A stretch of 64,000 bases of DNA from Bacteroidaceae bacterium (GTDB taxonomy: Bacteria > Bacteroidota > Bacteroidia > Bacteroidales > Bacteroidaceae). The stretch's first letter is position 1; each line of letters opens with the position of its first letter. The position numbers and the translations under genes are program-made. A model generated the notes under the pieces. That model did no database searches. It was given only the letters and a program-made list of their open reading frames with translations, and was not told the DNA's origin. Shown here one piece after another: positions 18,037 to 26,460 of this stretch. The DNA lies in the NCBI GenBank assembly GCA_017547385.1, contig JAFYPU010000012.1, forward strand, positions 27,702 through 91,701. The letters run 5' to 3'.

Positions 18037-18107
18037 GAAAAGTGGCAGGCCTTGCCACTTTTTTGGCAGTGCTCGCCACTTTAGTGGCAAGGCCTGCCAC
18101 TTTTTGC
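18037..18107. repeat. Family B REP-like palindrome, copy 1
   Basis: aaagtggcaggccttgccac, ttttt, ggcagtgctcgcc, actttagt, ggcaaggcctgccacttttt: outer arms are each other's complement and each is itself palindromic, around a centre resembling the CAGTGCTTG core of family A. Related copies lie at 30653 and 59043. Confidence 0.88.
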
Positions 18108-18183
18108 GCGAAGCCTCCGGAAAGTTACACGTTTGCCGCGGCACATTTCGCAATCCCTGCCACGGCTTTCGCTCCGCACCGGT

Positions 18184-18257
18184 CAGGCTGCGGCTCGGGA
18201 ATAAAACTAAAAGCTTCGCATTTTACTTTGTATTCCACTCGCCTTGCACTAACTTTG
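18184..18257 (+). promoter_or_regulatory. Family E promoter-bearing repeat driving pyrK
   Basis: From 18184: caggctgcggctcggga, then an A/T-rich hairpin (aaactaaaag / cattttacttt), then TTTG (18227-18230), 19 nt (ending ctcgccttgcac) and TAACTTTG (18250-18257). This is an exact TTTG-N19-TAnnTTTG promoter, and both constant boxes match the region upstream of map near 46.3 kb. Confidence 0.8.
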
Positions 18258-18283
18258 CAAGCATATAGATAAATTAACACTGA

Positions 18284-19066
18284 ATGAACATGAAGAAATA
18301 TGCGCTCGACCTGATTGTAGCTGCCGTGGAAACTCCACGCGAAGGCTATGTGCTGTTGCGCCTCACGCACGACGAAACGCTGCCGGAGATGCTTCCGGGA
18401 CAGTTCGTTGAAGTGCAAGTGCGCGGCTCTGAAACCACATTTTTGCGACGCCCCATTTCAATCAACTACGTGGACCGCGTGAACAACGAACTTTGGCTCT
18501 TGGTGCATGTGGTAGGCGAGGGCACACGTGCCATGGCCTCTCTCAAAGCCGGCGACACACTCAATTGTGTTTTCCCCTTGGGCAATGGTTTCACCGTGCC
18601 TGCCGGAACCGGAAAAAAAGTGCTCTTGGTGGGTGGCGGCGTAGGCACTGCGCCTTTGCTCTATCATGGTGAGACTCTCCGTGCCGCCGGCCATTGTCCT
18701 GTGTTCCTGTTGGGTGGTCGCACCGAAGCCGACCTGATGCAGCTTGAGCACTTCCGTCGTTATGGTGAAGTGTTGCTCACCACTGAGGACGGCTCAGTCG
18801 GCACTAAAGGCTTTGTTACGCATCATCCCGTTTGGGAGGAACAGCAATTCGACCTCGTTGCCACTTGCGGCCCCAAGCCTATGATGGTGGCTGTGGCGCG
18901 TATGGCCAAGGCCAAAGGCACTGAGTGTGAAGTGTCGTTGGAGAACTTGATGGCTTGCGGCCTCGGAGCTTGCTTGTGCTGCGTAGAGAAAACGCACGAA
19001 GGCAATGTGTGTGTATGTAAAGACGGACCTGTATTCAACATAAACCAACTGACATGGCAAATCTAA
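18284..19066 (+). CDS. pyrK: Dihydroorotate dehydrogenase electron transfer subunit
   Basis: FAD and [2Fe-2S] subunit that passes electrons from PyrD to NAD+ in class 1B dihydroorotate dehydrogenase. 260 residues: an FAD-binding barrel with FLRRPISIN (about 49-57), a nucleotide-binding [17 protein letters not shown] (about 111-127), and C-terminal cluster cysteines in [13 protein letters not shown] and [10 protein letters not shown]. Start at ATG 18284, with an equally possible internal ATG 6 bp later. Its end overlaps pyrD by 13 bp, so the two are translationally coupled. Confidence 0.94.
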   Translation: MNMKKYALDLIVAAVETPREGYVLLRLTHDETLPEMLPGQFVEVQVRGSETTFLRRPISINYVDRVNNELWLLVHVVGEGTRAMASLKAGDTLNCVFPLGNGFTVPAGTGKKVLLVGGGVGTAPLLYHGETLRAAGHCPVFLLGGRTEADLMQLEHFRRYGEVLLTTEDGSVGTKGFVTHHPVWEEQQFDLVATCGPKPMMVAVARMAKAKGTECEVSLENLMACGLGACLCCVEKTHEGNVCVCKDGPVFNINQLTWQI

Positions 19067-19965
19067 GCGTTAACATCGGCGCAATGTCGCTGAAAAATCC
19101 CGTGATGACAGCATCCGGAACTTTCGGATACGGTCTGGAGTTTGCCGACTTCATCGACTTGAACGAACTCGGCGGTTTCATAGTGAAAGGCACAACGCTC
19201 AATCCCCGTGAGGGCAACGACTATCCGCGCATGGCCGAGACGGCCGGCGGCATGCTCAATTGTGTGGGCCTGCAAAACAAGGGCGTTGATTATTTCTGCG
19301 AGAAGATTTATCCGCAACTCGAAGGACTTGATACCAATGTGCTGGTGAACGTCTCCGGCAGCACTCCCGAAGATTATGCAGAGTGTGCTGCCCGCATCGA
19401 CGCCCTGCCCGGCATTCCGGCCATCGAGTTGAACATCTCGTGCCCCAATGTGAAAAACGGCGGCATGGCTTTCGGCGTAACCTGTGAGGGAGCTGCGGCC
19501 GTGGTCAAGGCGGTGCGTCAGGCCTATCACAAGACACTGATTGTGAAACTCTCGCCCAACGTTACGAACATAGCCGACATCGCTCGCGCCGTCGAGGCCG
19601 AAGGTGCCGACAGCGTTTCGCTCATCAACACTCTCATGGGTATGAGCATCGACATCGAACGCCGACGCTCACGCCTCAGCATCGGCACCGGCGGACTTTC
19701 GGGCCCGTGTGTCAAACCCGTAGCCTTGCGCATGGTGTGGCAGGTGGCAAAAGCCGTCAACATTCCCGTGGTGGGTTTGGGCGGTATTATGAATGCCACC
19801 GATGCCATCGAGTTTCTCATGGCCGGTGCCACCGCCATCGAAATCGGTACGGCCAATTTCATCGACCCGGCCATCACCGTCAAAGTGGTGCGCGGCATCA
19901 ACGAATGGCTCGATGCGCATGGTTGCAAAGACGTGCACGAAATCATAGGAGCACTCGAGGTATAA
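19054..19965 (+). CDS. pyrD: Dihydroorotate dehydrogenase, class 1B catalytic subunit
   Basis: FMN enzyme oxidising dihydroorotate to orotate, fourth step of pyrimidine synthesis. 303 residues, cytosolic class 1 length. [13 protein letters not shown] near the N-terminus, the active-site cysteine in [13 protein letters not shown] (Cys, not Ser, marks class 1), [16 protein letters not shown] and the FMN phosphate site [21 protein letters not shown] are present. Pairing with PyrK confirms class 1B, using NAD+ and not quinone. Confidence 0.96.
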   Translation: MANLSVNIGAMSLKNPVMTASGTFGYGLEFADFIDLNELGGFIVKGTTLNPREGNDYPRMAETAGGMLNCVGLQNKGVDYFCEKIYPQLEGLDTNVLVNVSGSTPEDYAECAARIDALPGIPAIELNISCPNVKNGGMAFGVTCEGAAAVVKAVRQAYHKTLIVKLSPNVTNIADIARAVEAEGADSVSLINTLMGMSIDIERRRSRLSIGTGGLSGPCVKPVALRMVWQVAKAVNIPVVGLGGIMNATDAIEFLMAGATAIEIGTANFIDPAITVKVVRGINEWLDAHGCKDVHEIIGALEV

Positions 19966-19984
19966 TCTCCCGGCATCCTGACAT

Positions 19985-20052
19985 TTTTCACAAGGCGTTT
20001 AGAAAATTCTGCAAGCACTCCGGAATTTTCTAAACGCCTTGCAGATTTTCAT
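19985..20052. repeat. Family A REP-like palindrome, copy 3
   Basis: Outer arms aaggcgtttagaaaattc and gaattttctaaacgcctt surround tgcaagcactccg. The outer arms are the same sequence as in copy 1, in a separate intergenic region. Confidence 0.85.
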
Positions 20053-20133
20053 CCCCTTGGTGAGGACCGTAAGTCCCTGCTGTTTGCACTTCACAAAGTT
20101 TAAGTTTCGTAAATAAAGATATATACCCAATTT

Positions 20134-20165
20134 TTTGCAAGCCATACGAAGAACTTCTATCTTTG
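20134..20165 (+). promoter_or_regulatory. Promoter for superoxide reductase
   Basis: TTTG (20134-20137), 20-nt spacer, TATCTTTG (20158-20165), 86 bp before the ATG at 20251. Confidence 0.8.
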
Positions 20166-20250
20166 CTGCATCCGGAAGCCTCGGCTCGTACGAAAATCTT
20201 TCCGGTGAGAGAACAAAGACATAACACAAACTCTAAAAAACAAACGAACT

Positions 20251-20637
20251 ATGAAAACGAAGTTCTTTAAGTGCCAACATTGTGGCAACGTGATTGTGAA
20301 AACTGTGGACTCGGGTGTTCCCGTGGTGTGCTGCGGAGAAAAAATGGAAGAACTCATTCCCGGTACTGTGGAAGCCAGTGTGGAGAAACATCTGCCCGTG
20401 GTGAAGCGTCTGGACGAGTGTCGCATTCGTGTGGAAGTGGGCAGCGTGCTCCATCCCATGCAGCCGGAACATCACATCGCCTTTGTCTATGTTGAGACAG
20501 AACATGGCGGACAGATTCGTCACCTTTCCGGTGAGCCCGTGGCCGAATTCTGCACCGGAGCCGACAAACCCGTAGCCGTCTACGAGTATTGCAACCTGCA
20601 CGGACTTTGGAAAACTGAACTCTCTGCCGATTTTTGA
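20251..20637 (+). CDS. dfx: Desulfoferrodoxin / superoxide reductase
   Basis: Reduces superoxide to hydrogen peroxide without making oxygen, a typical defence of anaerobes. 128 residues: an N-terminal desulforedoxin-type FeCys4 centre (CQHC at 9-12 and CC at 28-29), then the SOR domain with the catalytic Fe(His4Cys) ligands in EKHLPV, HPMQPEHHIAF and the C-terminal CNLHGLW. This is the two-iron (class I) form. It has its own promoter and lies 77 bp before ferritin; together they form an oxidative-stress/iron pair. Confidence 0.94.
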   Translation: MKTKFFKCQHCGNVIVKTVDSGVPVVCCGEKMEELIPGTVEASVEKHLPVVKRLDECRIRVEVGSVLHPMQPEHHIAFVYVETEHGGQIRHLSGEPVAEFCTGADKPVAVYEYCNLHGLWKTELSADF

Positions 20638-20714
20638 AGAATATGAGGCGTGAGTCCGAAGTTCTTGAATGCCACGCTGTAAATGCATTTCGTTAACCCA
20701 AAATCTATATCCCA

Positions 20715-21239
20715 ATGATCAGTCAGCAACTTCAAACAGCCATTAACAAACAAATCAATGCCGAGCTTTGGTCGGCTTATCTCTACCTTGCCATGTCGAT
20801 GGATGCAGAGGCCAAAGGTCACAAGGGCGTGGCCAATTGGTTCTACGTGCAGTTCCGTGAGGAGCAGGATCACGCCCGCATCTTCATGAACTATCTCAAC
20901 TCTCGCGACGCTCGTGTGATGCTCGAACCCATCGAGGGCGTTCCCACGCATTGGGACACGGTGCTCGACATGTTTCGTGCCACTTTAGAGCACGAGAAAA
21001 AGGTGACGGCGATGATCAACGAACTCGGTGCCATCGCTCATGCCGACCGCGATTTTGCTTCCATGAACCGCGTGGTGTGGTTCATCGATGAGCAGGTGGA
21101 GGAAGAAGACACGGCTCGCGAAATGATACAAGCCGTTGAAGCTGTTGAGGACAACAAGTATGGCATGTACATGCTCGACAAAGAACTGGCTGCCCGCACT
21201 TACGCCACTCCCTCACCCCTTGCTGCAGAAGGCGAATAG
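20715..21239 (+). CDS. ftnA: Non-haem ferritin
   Basis: 24-mer iron storage protein with ferroxidase activity. 174 residues, a four-helix bundle. Ferroxidase ligands are recognisable in AELWSAYLYLAM (Glu in helix A), REEQDHARIF (E-x-x-H, helix B), TLEHEKKV (helix C Glu) and FIDEQVEEED (helix D region). The C-terminus ends in a 10-residue tail (TPSPLAAEGE). No separate TAnnTTTG is clear, so it may be read from the dfx promoter. Confidence 0.93.
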   Translation: MISQQLQTAINKQINAELWSAYLYLAMSMDAEAKGHKGVANWFYVQFREEQDHARIFMNYLNSRDARVMLEPIEGVPTHWDTVLDMFRATLEHEKKVTAMINELGAIAHADRDFASMNRVVWFIDEQVEEEDTAREMIQAVEAVEDNKYGMYMLDKELAARTYATPSPLAAEGE

Positions 21240-21270
21240 TCTTCCGAAGTTCCTCTGAGGCATCATAAAA

Positions 21271-21309
21271 AGCGAGGCCGGTTACCCGAAAAAGGTAGCC
21301 GGCCTCGCT
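21271..21309 (+). terminator. Hairpin after ferritin
   Basis: Arms agcgaggccggttacc and ggtagccggcctcgct are almost fully complementary around an 8-nt loop. There is little U-tract (tgcgtttg), but position 31 bp past the stop suits a terminator. Confidence 0.75.
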
Positions 21310-21381
21310 GCGTTTGTGAGTAAAGGGGCGAAAAGGCAGGATTTTTATCGGTTTTTCTAAAGCCTAAGGCTAAGAGTTGAA

Positions 21382-21819
21382 CTAATTGAGTGCGAGAATG
21401 AGCGAGCGTTCTATCACTTCTTCCAAACTTTTCCCATTGATGCGGATTTCGTTCCACATTCTCATATCCGGCTCCTCAAAAGAGTAAAGCACCTCGCCGT
21501 TGTCATGTGTATCGTAAGTGCATCTTTCTCCAAGGTATTTCTCGTTCTTGTTTTGCGGTAGTATTTTTACTTCTGTGGGGATGCATTCGGTGTGAATGCC
21601 GTAGAAAGTATCATTATCCACGTAGTAAAAAGCAAAATTAAAGCCGATTTCTATTACATAGTATTTGAAAATTTCTCGAGACACAGAACTCATTGCATCA
21701 ATTCGATCGTTTTCCTGCCATCCCAATTGATCTTCATACAGATGCTCTCCTGGAGCAAAGAATTCGGGGATAACAATTTTCCTTTTGATGTTTAGTTTTT
21801 TTCTATAATTAAGTCCCAT
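21382..21819 (-). CDS. Hypothetical protein (145 aa)
   Basis: Start chosen at ATG 21819 (MGLNYRKKLNIKRKIVIPEF); 14 further in-frame residues upstream overlap a repeat and look non-coding. No signal peptide, membrane segment or known motif. The protein is acidic, rich in Tyr/Phe/Asn, and ends NGKSLEEVIERSLILALN. Composition is more AT-rich than the neighbours. It is the first gene of the accessory block to 25.2 kb; it could be an immunity-type protein, but this is only a guess from size and setting. Confidence 0.5.
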   Translation of the reverse strand: MGLNYRKKLNIKRKIVIPEFFAPGEHLYEDQLGWQENDRIDAMSSVSREIFKYYVIEIGFNFAFYYVDNDTFYGIHTECIPTEVKILPQNKNEKYLGERCTYDTHDNGEVLYSFEEPDMRMWNEIRINGKSLEEVIERSLILALN

Positions 21820-21854
21820 TTTTATGTGTGTGAAGTAAAAAAATAGGTAAACGT

Positions 21855-21906
21855 TGTGCAAAAATCCGCAGTGCTTGCAGATTTTTCTACAAGCACTGCG
21901 GATCTC
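21855..21906. repeat. Family A REP-like palindrome, copy 4 (short)
   Basis: aaatccgcagtgcttgcaga, ttttt, ctacaagcactgcggat: a single inverted pair built on the CAGTGCTTG core, lacking the longer outer arms of copies 1 and 3. Confidence 0.8.
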
Positions 21907-21933
21907 AGTAGAATGCCGTGCGGAAAATCAGGG

Positions 21934-23058
21934 TTACTTTCCCGATTTTCGTCTATTGCAGTCTCGGCAGAGCATCTGGCAGTTTTCGGAAATGGTTTTG
22001 CCACCGGCATGCCACGGCGTGATGTGATCGGCTTCCATCTCGGTGAGCTCGAAAACTCGATCTTTATGCGGACAATTGGGATTGGCGCATCTCCCACCGC
22101 ACGCCTCATAAGCTGCCGCCTTTTGTGCCGGAGTGAATGTTCGGATGGAAAGGTGATGTTCGTCGTATGTGAGGAGGTAAGGGTAAATGCCTTTCTTGTT
22201 TGTTACATCGTCGTCCATAAGCAGACGGGCGGTTTCGGCTTCAAGTTGTGCGGCATCGAAAACTTTCTCCTTGAAACGATTATAGAGGCTTCCCCAGTCC
22301 ACACCTTTCATCTCGCGACGCTTCTTGGGAAAGAGAGCACGCACCCAACTGATGACACTTTGGAAGTATATCCAAAGGGCAGAAGCATTTGCATCGTGTT
22401 GGTGTCGGCTCATGTACTCCTCAATTTGGTCTTCCGAGATCCATCGGATGGCAGTCTCAAAGTATTCCTGCCGAATGGCTGAGCCGGAGAGCAAATCACT
22501 TGCCAAACCCTGTGCCGGGCAGCCCATACGACTGAAATATCGTTTGGCATCGCTTACCCACGAACCGGCAAAAACGGCATTTCGCAACTCCTGTTCCGTG
22601 AGCCGTTCACCTGCGATGTTAATGGTTTTGAACCATGACAAACGCTCGGCATCCGTTCCGCTGCATAGGTAAACCATGAGCCGATAGTTCAAGATGCGTT
22701 CGCGTTCATCGTCTTGCAGATTGTGAAAAGCACGAGGATGAGGAAAATCTCCCAAACGTGTGGAGAAATCTCCCATAACATATTGGCAAATCGAAATGGT
22801 GCGTTGCTGTCCGTCTATGACCTCATAAGGTGTTTCGGTGTTGTCGGTGCGGACGGCCCAATACATTACATTGAGCGGAAAACCTCGGAACACGGTTTCG
22901 ATAACGGCTTCACGTTGTTTGTCTTTGTAAACAAATTCGCGCTGATAGGGTGGGCGGATGTCCAAATGGCCATCAAGACCACGCACACCGCCTTCGTTGT
23001 TGTCCGTATAACCGCTGCAAAGTTCGCGGACGGTGATTTCATGAAGCTGTATTTGCAT
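21934..23058 (-). CDS. DUF262 + HNH nuclease (GmrSD-like)
   Basis: 374 residues. The N-terminal DUF262 (ParB-like/Srx) domain shows RPPYQREFVYKDKQREAVIE and the YEVIDGQQRTISI signature (DGQQR near residue 98), which in this family binds or hydrolyses NTP. The C-terminal 45 residues are an HNH nuclease with CANPNC, the catalytic EADHITPWHAGG and CRDCNRRK zinc/metal site. This combination is typical of anti-phage or restriction nucleases. It lies 17 bp after the methylase gene, in the same direction, so it is the likely restriction partner. Whether it cuts unmodified or modified DNA is not readable from sequence. Confidence 0.85.
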   Translation of the reverse strand: MQIQLHEITVRELCSGYTDNNEGGVRGLDGHLDIRPPYQREFVYKDKQREAVIETVFRGFPLNVMYWAVRTDNTETPYEVIDGQQRTISICQYVMGDFSTRLGDFPHPRAFHNLQDDERERILNYRLMVYLCSGTDAERLSWFKTINIAGERLTEQELRNAVFAGSWVSDAKRYFSRMGCPAQGLASDLLSGSAIRQEYFETAIRWISEDQIEEYMSRHQHDANASALWIYFQSVISWVRALFPKKRREMKGVDWGSLYNRFKEKVFDAAQLEAETARLLMDDDVTNKKGIYPYLLTYDEHHLSIRTFTPAQKAAAYEACGGRCANPNCPHKDRVFELTEMEADHITPWHAGGKTISENCQMLCRDCNRRKSGK

Positions 23059-23075
23059 GGGGATTGTATTTCTCT

Positions 23076-24047
23076 TTATTGTATACGTTTTATGAGTACT
23101 CGTGTAAATTTTTCCTTACCATTTATTATTGGCTTAAAAAGGTCGTAAGCGTTGTCGCACCCATGATTGGCAATTCCAACAAGTTCGAATTGTTCAGGGC
23201 AATACTTGCTCATAAATGTAATGGGTACTCCCATGACACCGGAATAGTCGTAAGGAATTTCTGCCACTTTGTTCACATTGATGGCATCGTAGTTGTCATA
23301 ATGCGGATACTCTTCGGGCGTGTATCGCTTGTAGAGGAGAAGCGGCTCATGGCGTTTGGAGAAATCGAGATTGGTGAACCAGCAAATGTTGCCCATGCTG
23401 CGCCATTTCTGTCCGCTTTCGTCTTGCCAATAGCGTGTAGCGCGAGGTTCGGAGTCGGCAGGGACATGAAAGGCCATATCACCGGCATGATTGCCGAGCC
23501 ATACGCGATTTTCCTTAAATAGAGGGAAAATATCTGCATAATGGATGGCATTCTGTGGACCTATGATTAGAAATTTTTTACCATGCTCTATGAGTTGTGC
23601 AACATACTCATTGAATAATGAAAACGGTGGATTGGTTACCACGATGTCAGCTTGTCGGAGCAGTTCCTTGCATTCGCCGCTTCTGAAATCGCCATCGCCA
23701 CGCAGCGGATGGATGCCAATTTCTTCAGGGTCGGGCACACGGTTGCCGTTGCGGTCGCCATCATAACTCAACCACACAGCCTGTTCGCTTGCGCCTTGAC
23801 TGAAGAGATCTGCATCGCGGTTTTTGTAGCATGTTGTGATGAGTCGACGCAGGCCGAGAGCTTCGAAGTTATAGGAAAAGTAGTGAAAAAAATTACTGAC
23901 GCGTGGGTCGTCGCAGTTGCAGAACACGGTTTTTCCTTTGAAGTGTTCGCGATAGTGGCGCAGTTCGTTTTCGATGTCGGGCAATTGGATGTAGAATTCG
24001 TCGTTGCGAGTCCGAGCCGCAGCGTTGAGGCTTTTGTTTCCGGCCAT
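23076..24047 (-). CDS. EcoRI-type adenine-specific DNA methyltransferase
   Basis: 323 residues resembling the EcoRI methylase family (N6-adenine, AdoMet-dependent). The catalytic motif IV is DIVVTNPPFSLFNEYV (about 127-142, NPPF). Upstream are TVFCNCDDPRVSNFFHYF and LITTCYKN, typical of this family, and KFLIIGPQNAIHYADIFPL follows. No target-recognition prediction is possible by eye. First gene of a two-gene unit with the DUF262-HNH nuclease; a long structured non-coding region lies directly upstream. Confidence 0.88.
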   Translation of the reverse strand: MAGNKSLNAAARTRNDEFYIQLPDIENELRHYREHFKGKTVFCNCDDPRVSNFFHYFSYNFEALGLRRLITTCYKNRDADLFSQGASEQAVWLSYDGDRNGNRVPDPEEIGIHPLRGDGDFRSGECKELLRQADIVVTNPPFSLFNEYVAQLIEHGKKFLIIGPQNAIHYADIFPLFKENRVWLGNHAGDMAFHVPADSEPRATRYWQDESGQKWRSMGNICWFTNLDFSKRHEPLLLYKRYTPEEYPHYDNYDAINVNKVAEIPYDYSGVMGVPITFMSKYCPEQFELVGIANHGCDNAYDLFKPIINGKEKFTRVLIKRIQ

Positions 24048-24097
24048 GGTGTGATAGCTTTTCAGAGCACGCGGCTATCACTTTCGCTCGGGTCATA

Positions 24098-24345
24098 AGA
24101 AAGGTGCAGACCTTTCCTTTCGCGTTCACGGGAAGCCTGAGAAGAAACCCGCCTACAACCGGAATAAGCCCACACCCATGTGGTGTGAACATTATCTAAA
24201 GGTTGTAGAAAGGAAGTCCCTTAGGGCTTCTCGTGAACATTATTCCGAGAATCAGGAAATCAGTTTCTCAGGCTTTTTCTTGAACGCGAAATAATAGCTA
24301 ATGCTTCTATGTTAGTATGTCAGATGTCTGGTTATTTTTTGCTCG
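24098..24345 (+). ncRNA. Candidate structured RNA with mutually exclusive stems
   Basis: A perfect hairpin 24101-24118 (gaaaggt-gcag-acctttc) is followed by a long-range stem: tttcgcgttca (24120-24130) with tgaacgcgaaa, and aagcctgagaa with ttctcaggctt. Inside, ctacaacc pairs with ggttgtag, cacacc with ggtgtg, gaagtccc with gggcttc, and ggaataa with ttattcc. Alternatively gttcacgggaagcc can pair with ggcttctcgtgaac. A T-rich tract follows (24335-24359), favouring the + strand. The long irregular hairpin is 6S-like in outline, but I cannot assign a family. Strand and ends are uncertain. Confidence 0.5.
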
Positions 24346-24480
24346 TTTTTTGTTTTTTAGACCGTCCTTAGGCGTATGGCCGGGCGGCATGTGAGTACTT
24401 ACGAAGCAAATGTACGAAGAAATCCTAACATGTTGTGAATTTCGGTAATGACACTTTTCGATTTTCTTCTGTCGTTACGT

Positions 24481-24692
24481 TTGTGTCGCACCTAAAGGCG
24501 CGAAAACGAATGCGGCTTTAGTACCCACGGCTGTGCCATGGGCTATTTTATGACGGGGCTGTGCCCCTTTCTTTGTGGCGGCTGCAATTATCGAAGAGGT
24601 AGAAGCCCCAATGTGGGCGCAATAATTTAGCCCATGGCGTAGCCGTGGGATTTGTGAGGTGGGGCATTCGCGCCTTTAGGTGCGACACAATA
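24481..24692. repeat. Large inverted repeat / REP element beside the transposase
   Basis: Perfect 23-bp terminal arms (starting tgtgtcgcacctaaaggcg at the left and reading its complement at the right) enclose a second pair, cccacggctgtgccatggg with tagcccatggcgtagccgtg (20 of 22 paired), and an inner ggggctgtgcccc hairpin. The right end is 6 bp from the stop of the transposase. The 650-bp stretch 24048-24697 holds this element and the RNA candidate. Confidence 0.85.
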
Positions 24693-24697
24693 ATATA

Positions 24698-25153
24698 TTA
24701 CTCGAAGATTCTCCAGTGTTCGTCGGGAGTGATGCCTTGAGCATGGAGGAACGAAAGATATTCTTCGCGAAACGAAACTTTGTGGTGGTGTTCCGCTTGG
24801 TGTAGAATGTAGTTGCGGACAGCGTTGCAGTTTTGTGAACTAACGGAAAACATTCCGTAGCCACCTTGCCAGTAGAACAACAGATAATAGGGGCTTAGTG
24901 TTTTTATCCAACGGCTGCTTCCACCTTTTATCTTCTCAACAAAAGATGCCACGGAAATGTCGCGAGGGAGTGTGCAAAGTATATGAACATGGTCGGATAC
25001 ACCACCCACTTGTAGGGCATTGGCTCCCAATCGATGAATGGTGCCTGCGATGTATTTCCACACCGTTTCCAAATCTTCTTGTCTGAAGCAAGGGGCTGTG
25101 CTCTTAATGTGAAATACAAGATGAACCGTCAAGCAAACGAAGGAGTGGGACAT
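24698..25153 (-). mobile_element. REP-associated / IS200-like tyrosine transposase (TnpA, HUH)
   Basis: 151-residue Y1 transposase of the IS200/IS605 type. It opens MSHSFVCLTVHLVFHIK; the metal-binding HUH motif is DHVHILCTLP (about 54-63), followed by FVEKIKGGSSRWIK, and the candidate nucleophile tyrosine is in NYILHQAEHHHK. Length equals typical full-size TnpA, so it is probably intact. No TnpB/IscB partner is present. The adjacent large inverted repeat suggests a RAYT-REP arrangement, in which the enzyme acts on its flanking hairpin DNA. Confidence 0.88.
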
Positions 25154-25162
25154 AATGTTTCT

Positions 25163-26452
25163 TTAATGGCAGTTTAGCACCTTTGCACCCTCTTTCAGTG
25201 TTTCCAAACACGGGGTGTCGGTGGCAAAAACGGAGTAGAGTCCTTGCGGATTGCAGGGGTTGTCGCCGGTGAGCACACCTTGCTTCCACACAAAGTCTTC
25301 GGCCCGAAATTCTCCGCTCCATGCCGAAACAAAGCCGCCGGCCAACACATCGTCGGAGGTGGCAGAGGCTGTGAACAGACTCATCACAAATTCGTAGAAG
25401 GCTTTGCGGTAAAAGGCCGGGCTGTCGGGGGTGAAGAAGTGGCGGTCGCGTGGATAGGCGAAAGCGGTGAGCACAAGTGGGAGGTTGGCGTTTTGCGCAA
25501 TGCGGCGGTGTTGCTCGTAATAGTCGGTGGCTTTCAGATAAGTGTTGGGCAAGTCTTCCAGTGTGCGGCTCTTGTGTGCCCAGTCCCAACGCAAGGGTTG
25601 GAGTTGCAACGAAGCAAAGCCGAATGCCCCCGTGGTGTAGAGCATTTCGTAGATGCGTTCGTTGTCGGCGCAATGCCTGATGCCGGCAGTTCCGAGGCTT
25701 ATCAGGTGGTTGGGGTCGGCCTTTCGGATAATGGCTGCTGTGCTCATGGCCCAACTGATGAAGTGCCCGTTCATGGCACCGCCGGTCGTTTGCGGCTCGT
25801 TGCAGAGTTCCCATGCCAGGATGGTGGGGTCGTTCTTATAGGCTTTTCCTGTGATGCCGTTGGTGCGGTTCACGATGGTCTGCACGGTGTTTTGATAGCG
25901 TTTTACAGCCTCTGTGTTGGCATAGAAACGAGCCACACGAGCGGCATAGGCTTCGGGCGTTTCTTCGGCTTGCATGGGAGCAATGCTGTCGCCCGTTTCG
26001 CGCAGATAGTGTGCCAGTCCGCCACTCCAGCTATAGGTGTTGGTGAGGCTGAGCACGGCACGCATATTGCGCTTTCCGAGTTCGGAGAGCACATAGTCCA
26101 ATCCCGAAAGCAGGGTGTCGTTGAGCGTTCCGCCTGATTGCACCAAAGCGGGTCGCACGGCACGTGGGTCGTCGGGGGCAGGCTCTTCGCTCACGGCCAG
26201 AAGGCGCACTGTGTTGATGCCAAGACCTTTCAGACGATCGAATTCGGCACAGAGGCGTGTGCGGTTGCCTTCCTGAATTTCGGAGGCCATGTGCACGGCA
26301 TACCACATGTTGGCACCGAGAAAGCGGAAAGGCTTTCCGTTTTCGGTGAGGTGCATTCCGTCAGCGCGGACAAAACTTTGCGAACCGGTTTGTGCCATGG
26401 CCGCGAAACCGAACAGGAGGCTGAAGATGAGGAGTAGGAGGGAGTGCTTCAT
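25163..26452 (-). CDS. GH5 mannanase-like protein with altered active site
   Basis: 429 residues with a signal peptide (MKHSLLLLIFSLLFGFAAMAQ) and the fold markers of GH5 subfamily 7 endo-beta-mannanases: GKPFRFLGANMWYAVHM, RLKGLGINTVRLL, the acid/base region ILAWELCNEPQ (NEP kept), and C-terminal FVWKQGVLTGDNPCNPQGLYSVF. However, where active homologues have PLVxEEFGxPRD this protein has PLVLTAFAYPRD, so the catalytic nucleophile glutamate is replaced by Ala, and the HIWP histidine site reads QLQP. It may be a non-catalytic mannan-binding protein or a decaying gene. It starts 8 bp after metH ends, hence likely co-transcribed with it. Confidence 0.82.
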   Translation of the reverse strand: MKHSLLLLIFSLLFGFAAMAQTGSQSFVRADGMHLTENGKPFRFLGANMWYAVHMASEIQEGNRTRLCAEFDRLKGLGINTVRLLAVSEEPAPDDPRAVRPALVQSGGTLNDTLLSGLDYVLSELGKRNMRAVLSLTNTYSWSGGLAHYLRETGDSIAPMQAEETPEAYAARVARFYANTEAVKRYQNTVQTIVNRTNGITGKAYKNDPTILAWELCNEPQTTGGAMNGHFISWAMSTAAIIRKADPNHLISLGTAGIRHCADNERIYEMLYTTGAFGFASLQLQPLRWDWAHKSRTLEDLPNTYLKATDYYEQHRRIAQNANLPLVLTAFAYPRDRHFFTPDSPAFYRKAFYEFVMSLFTASATSDDVLAGGFVSAWSGEFRAEDFVWKQGVLTGDNPCNPQGLYSVFATDTPCLETLKEGAKVLNCH

Positions 26453-26460
26453 GCGGTGTG

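Noticed and set aside
24098-24345. tmRNA or retron RNA
   Set aside because: No tRNA-like ends or tag reading frame are visible, and no reverse transcriptase is nearby.
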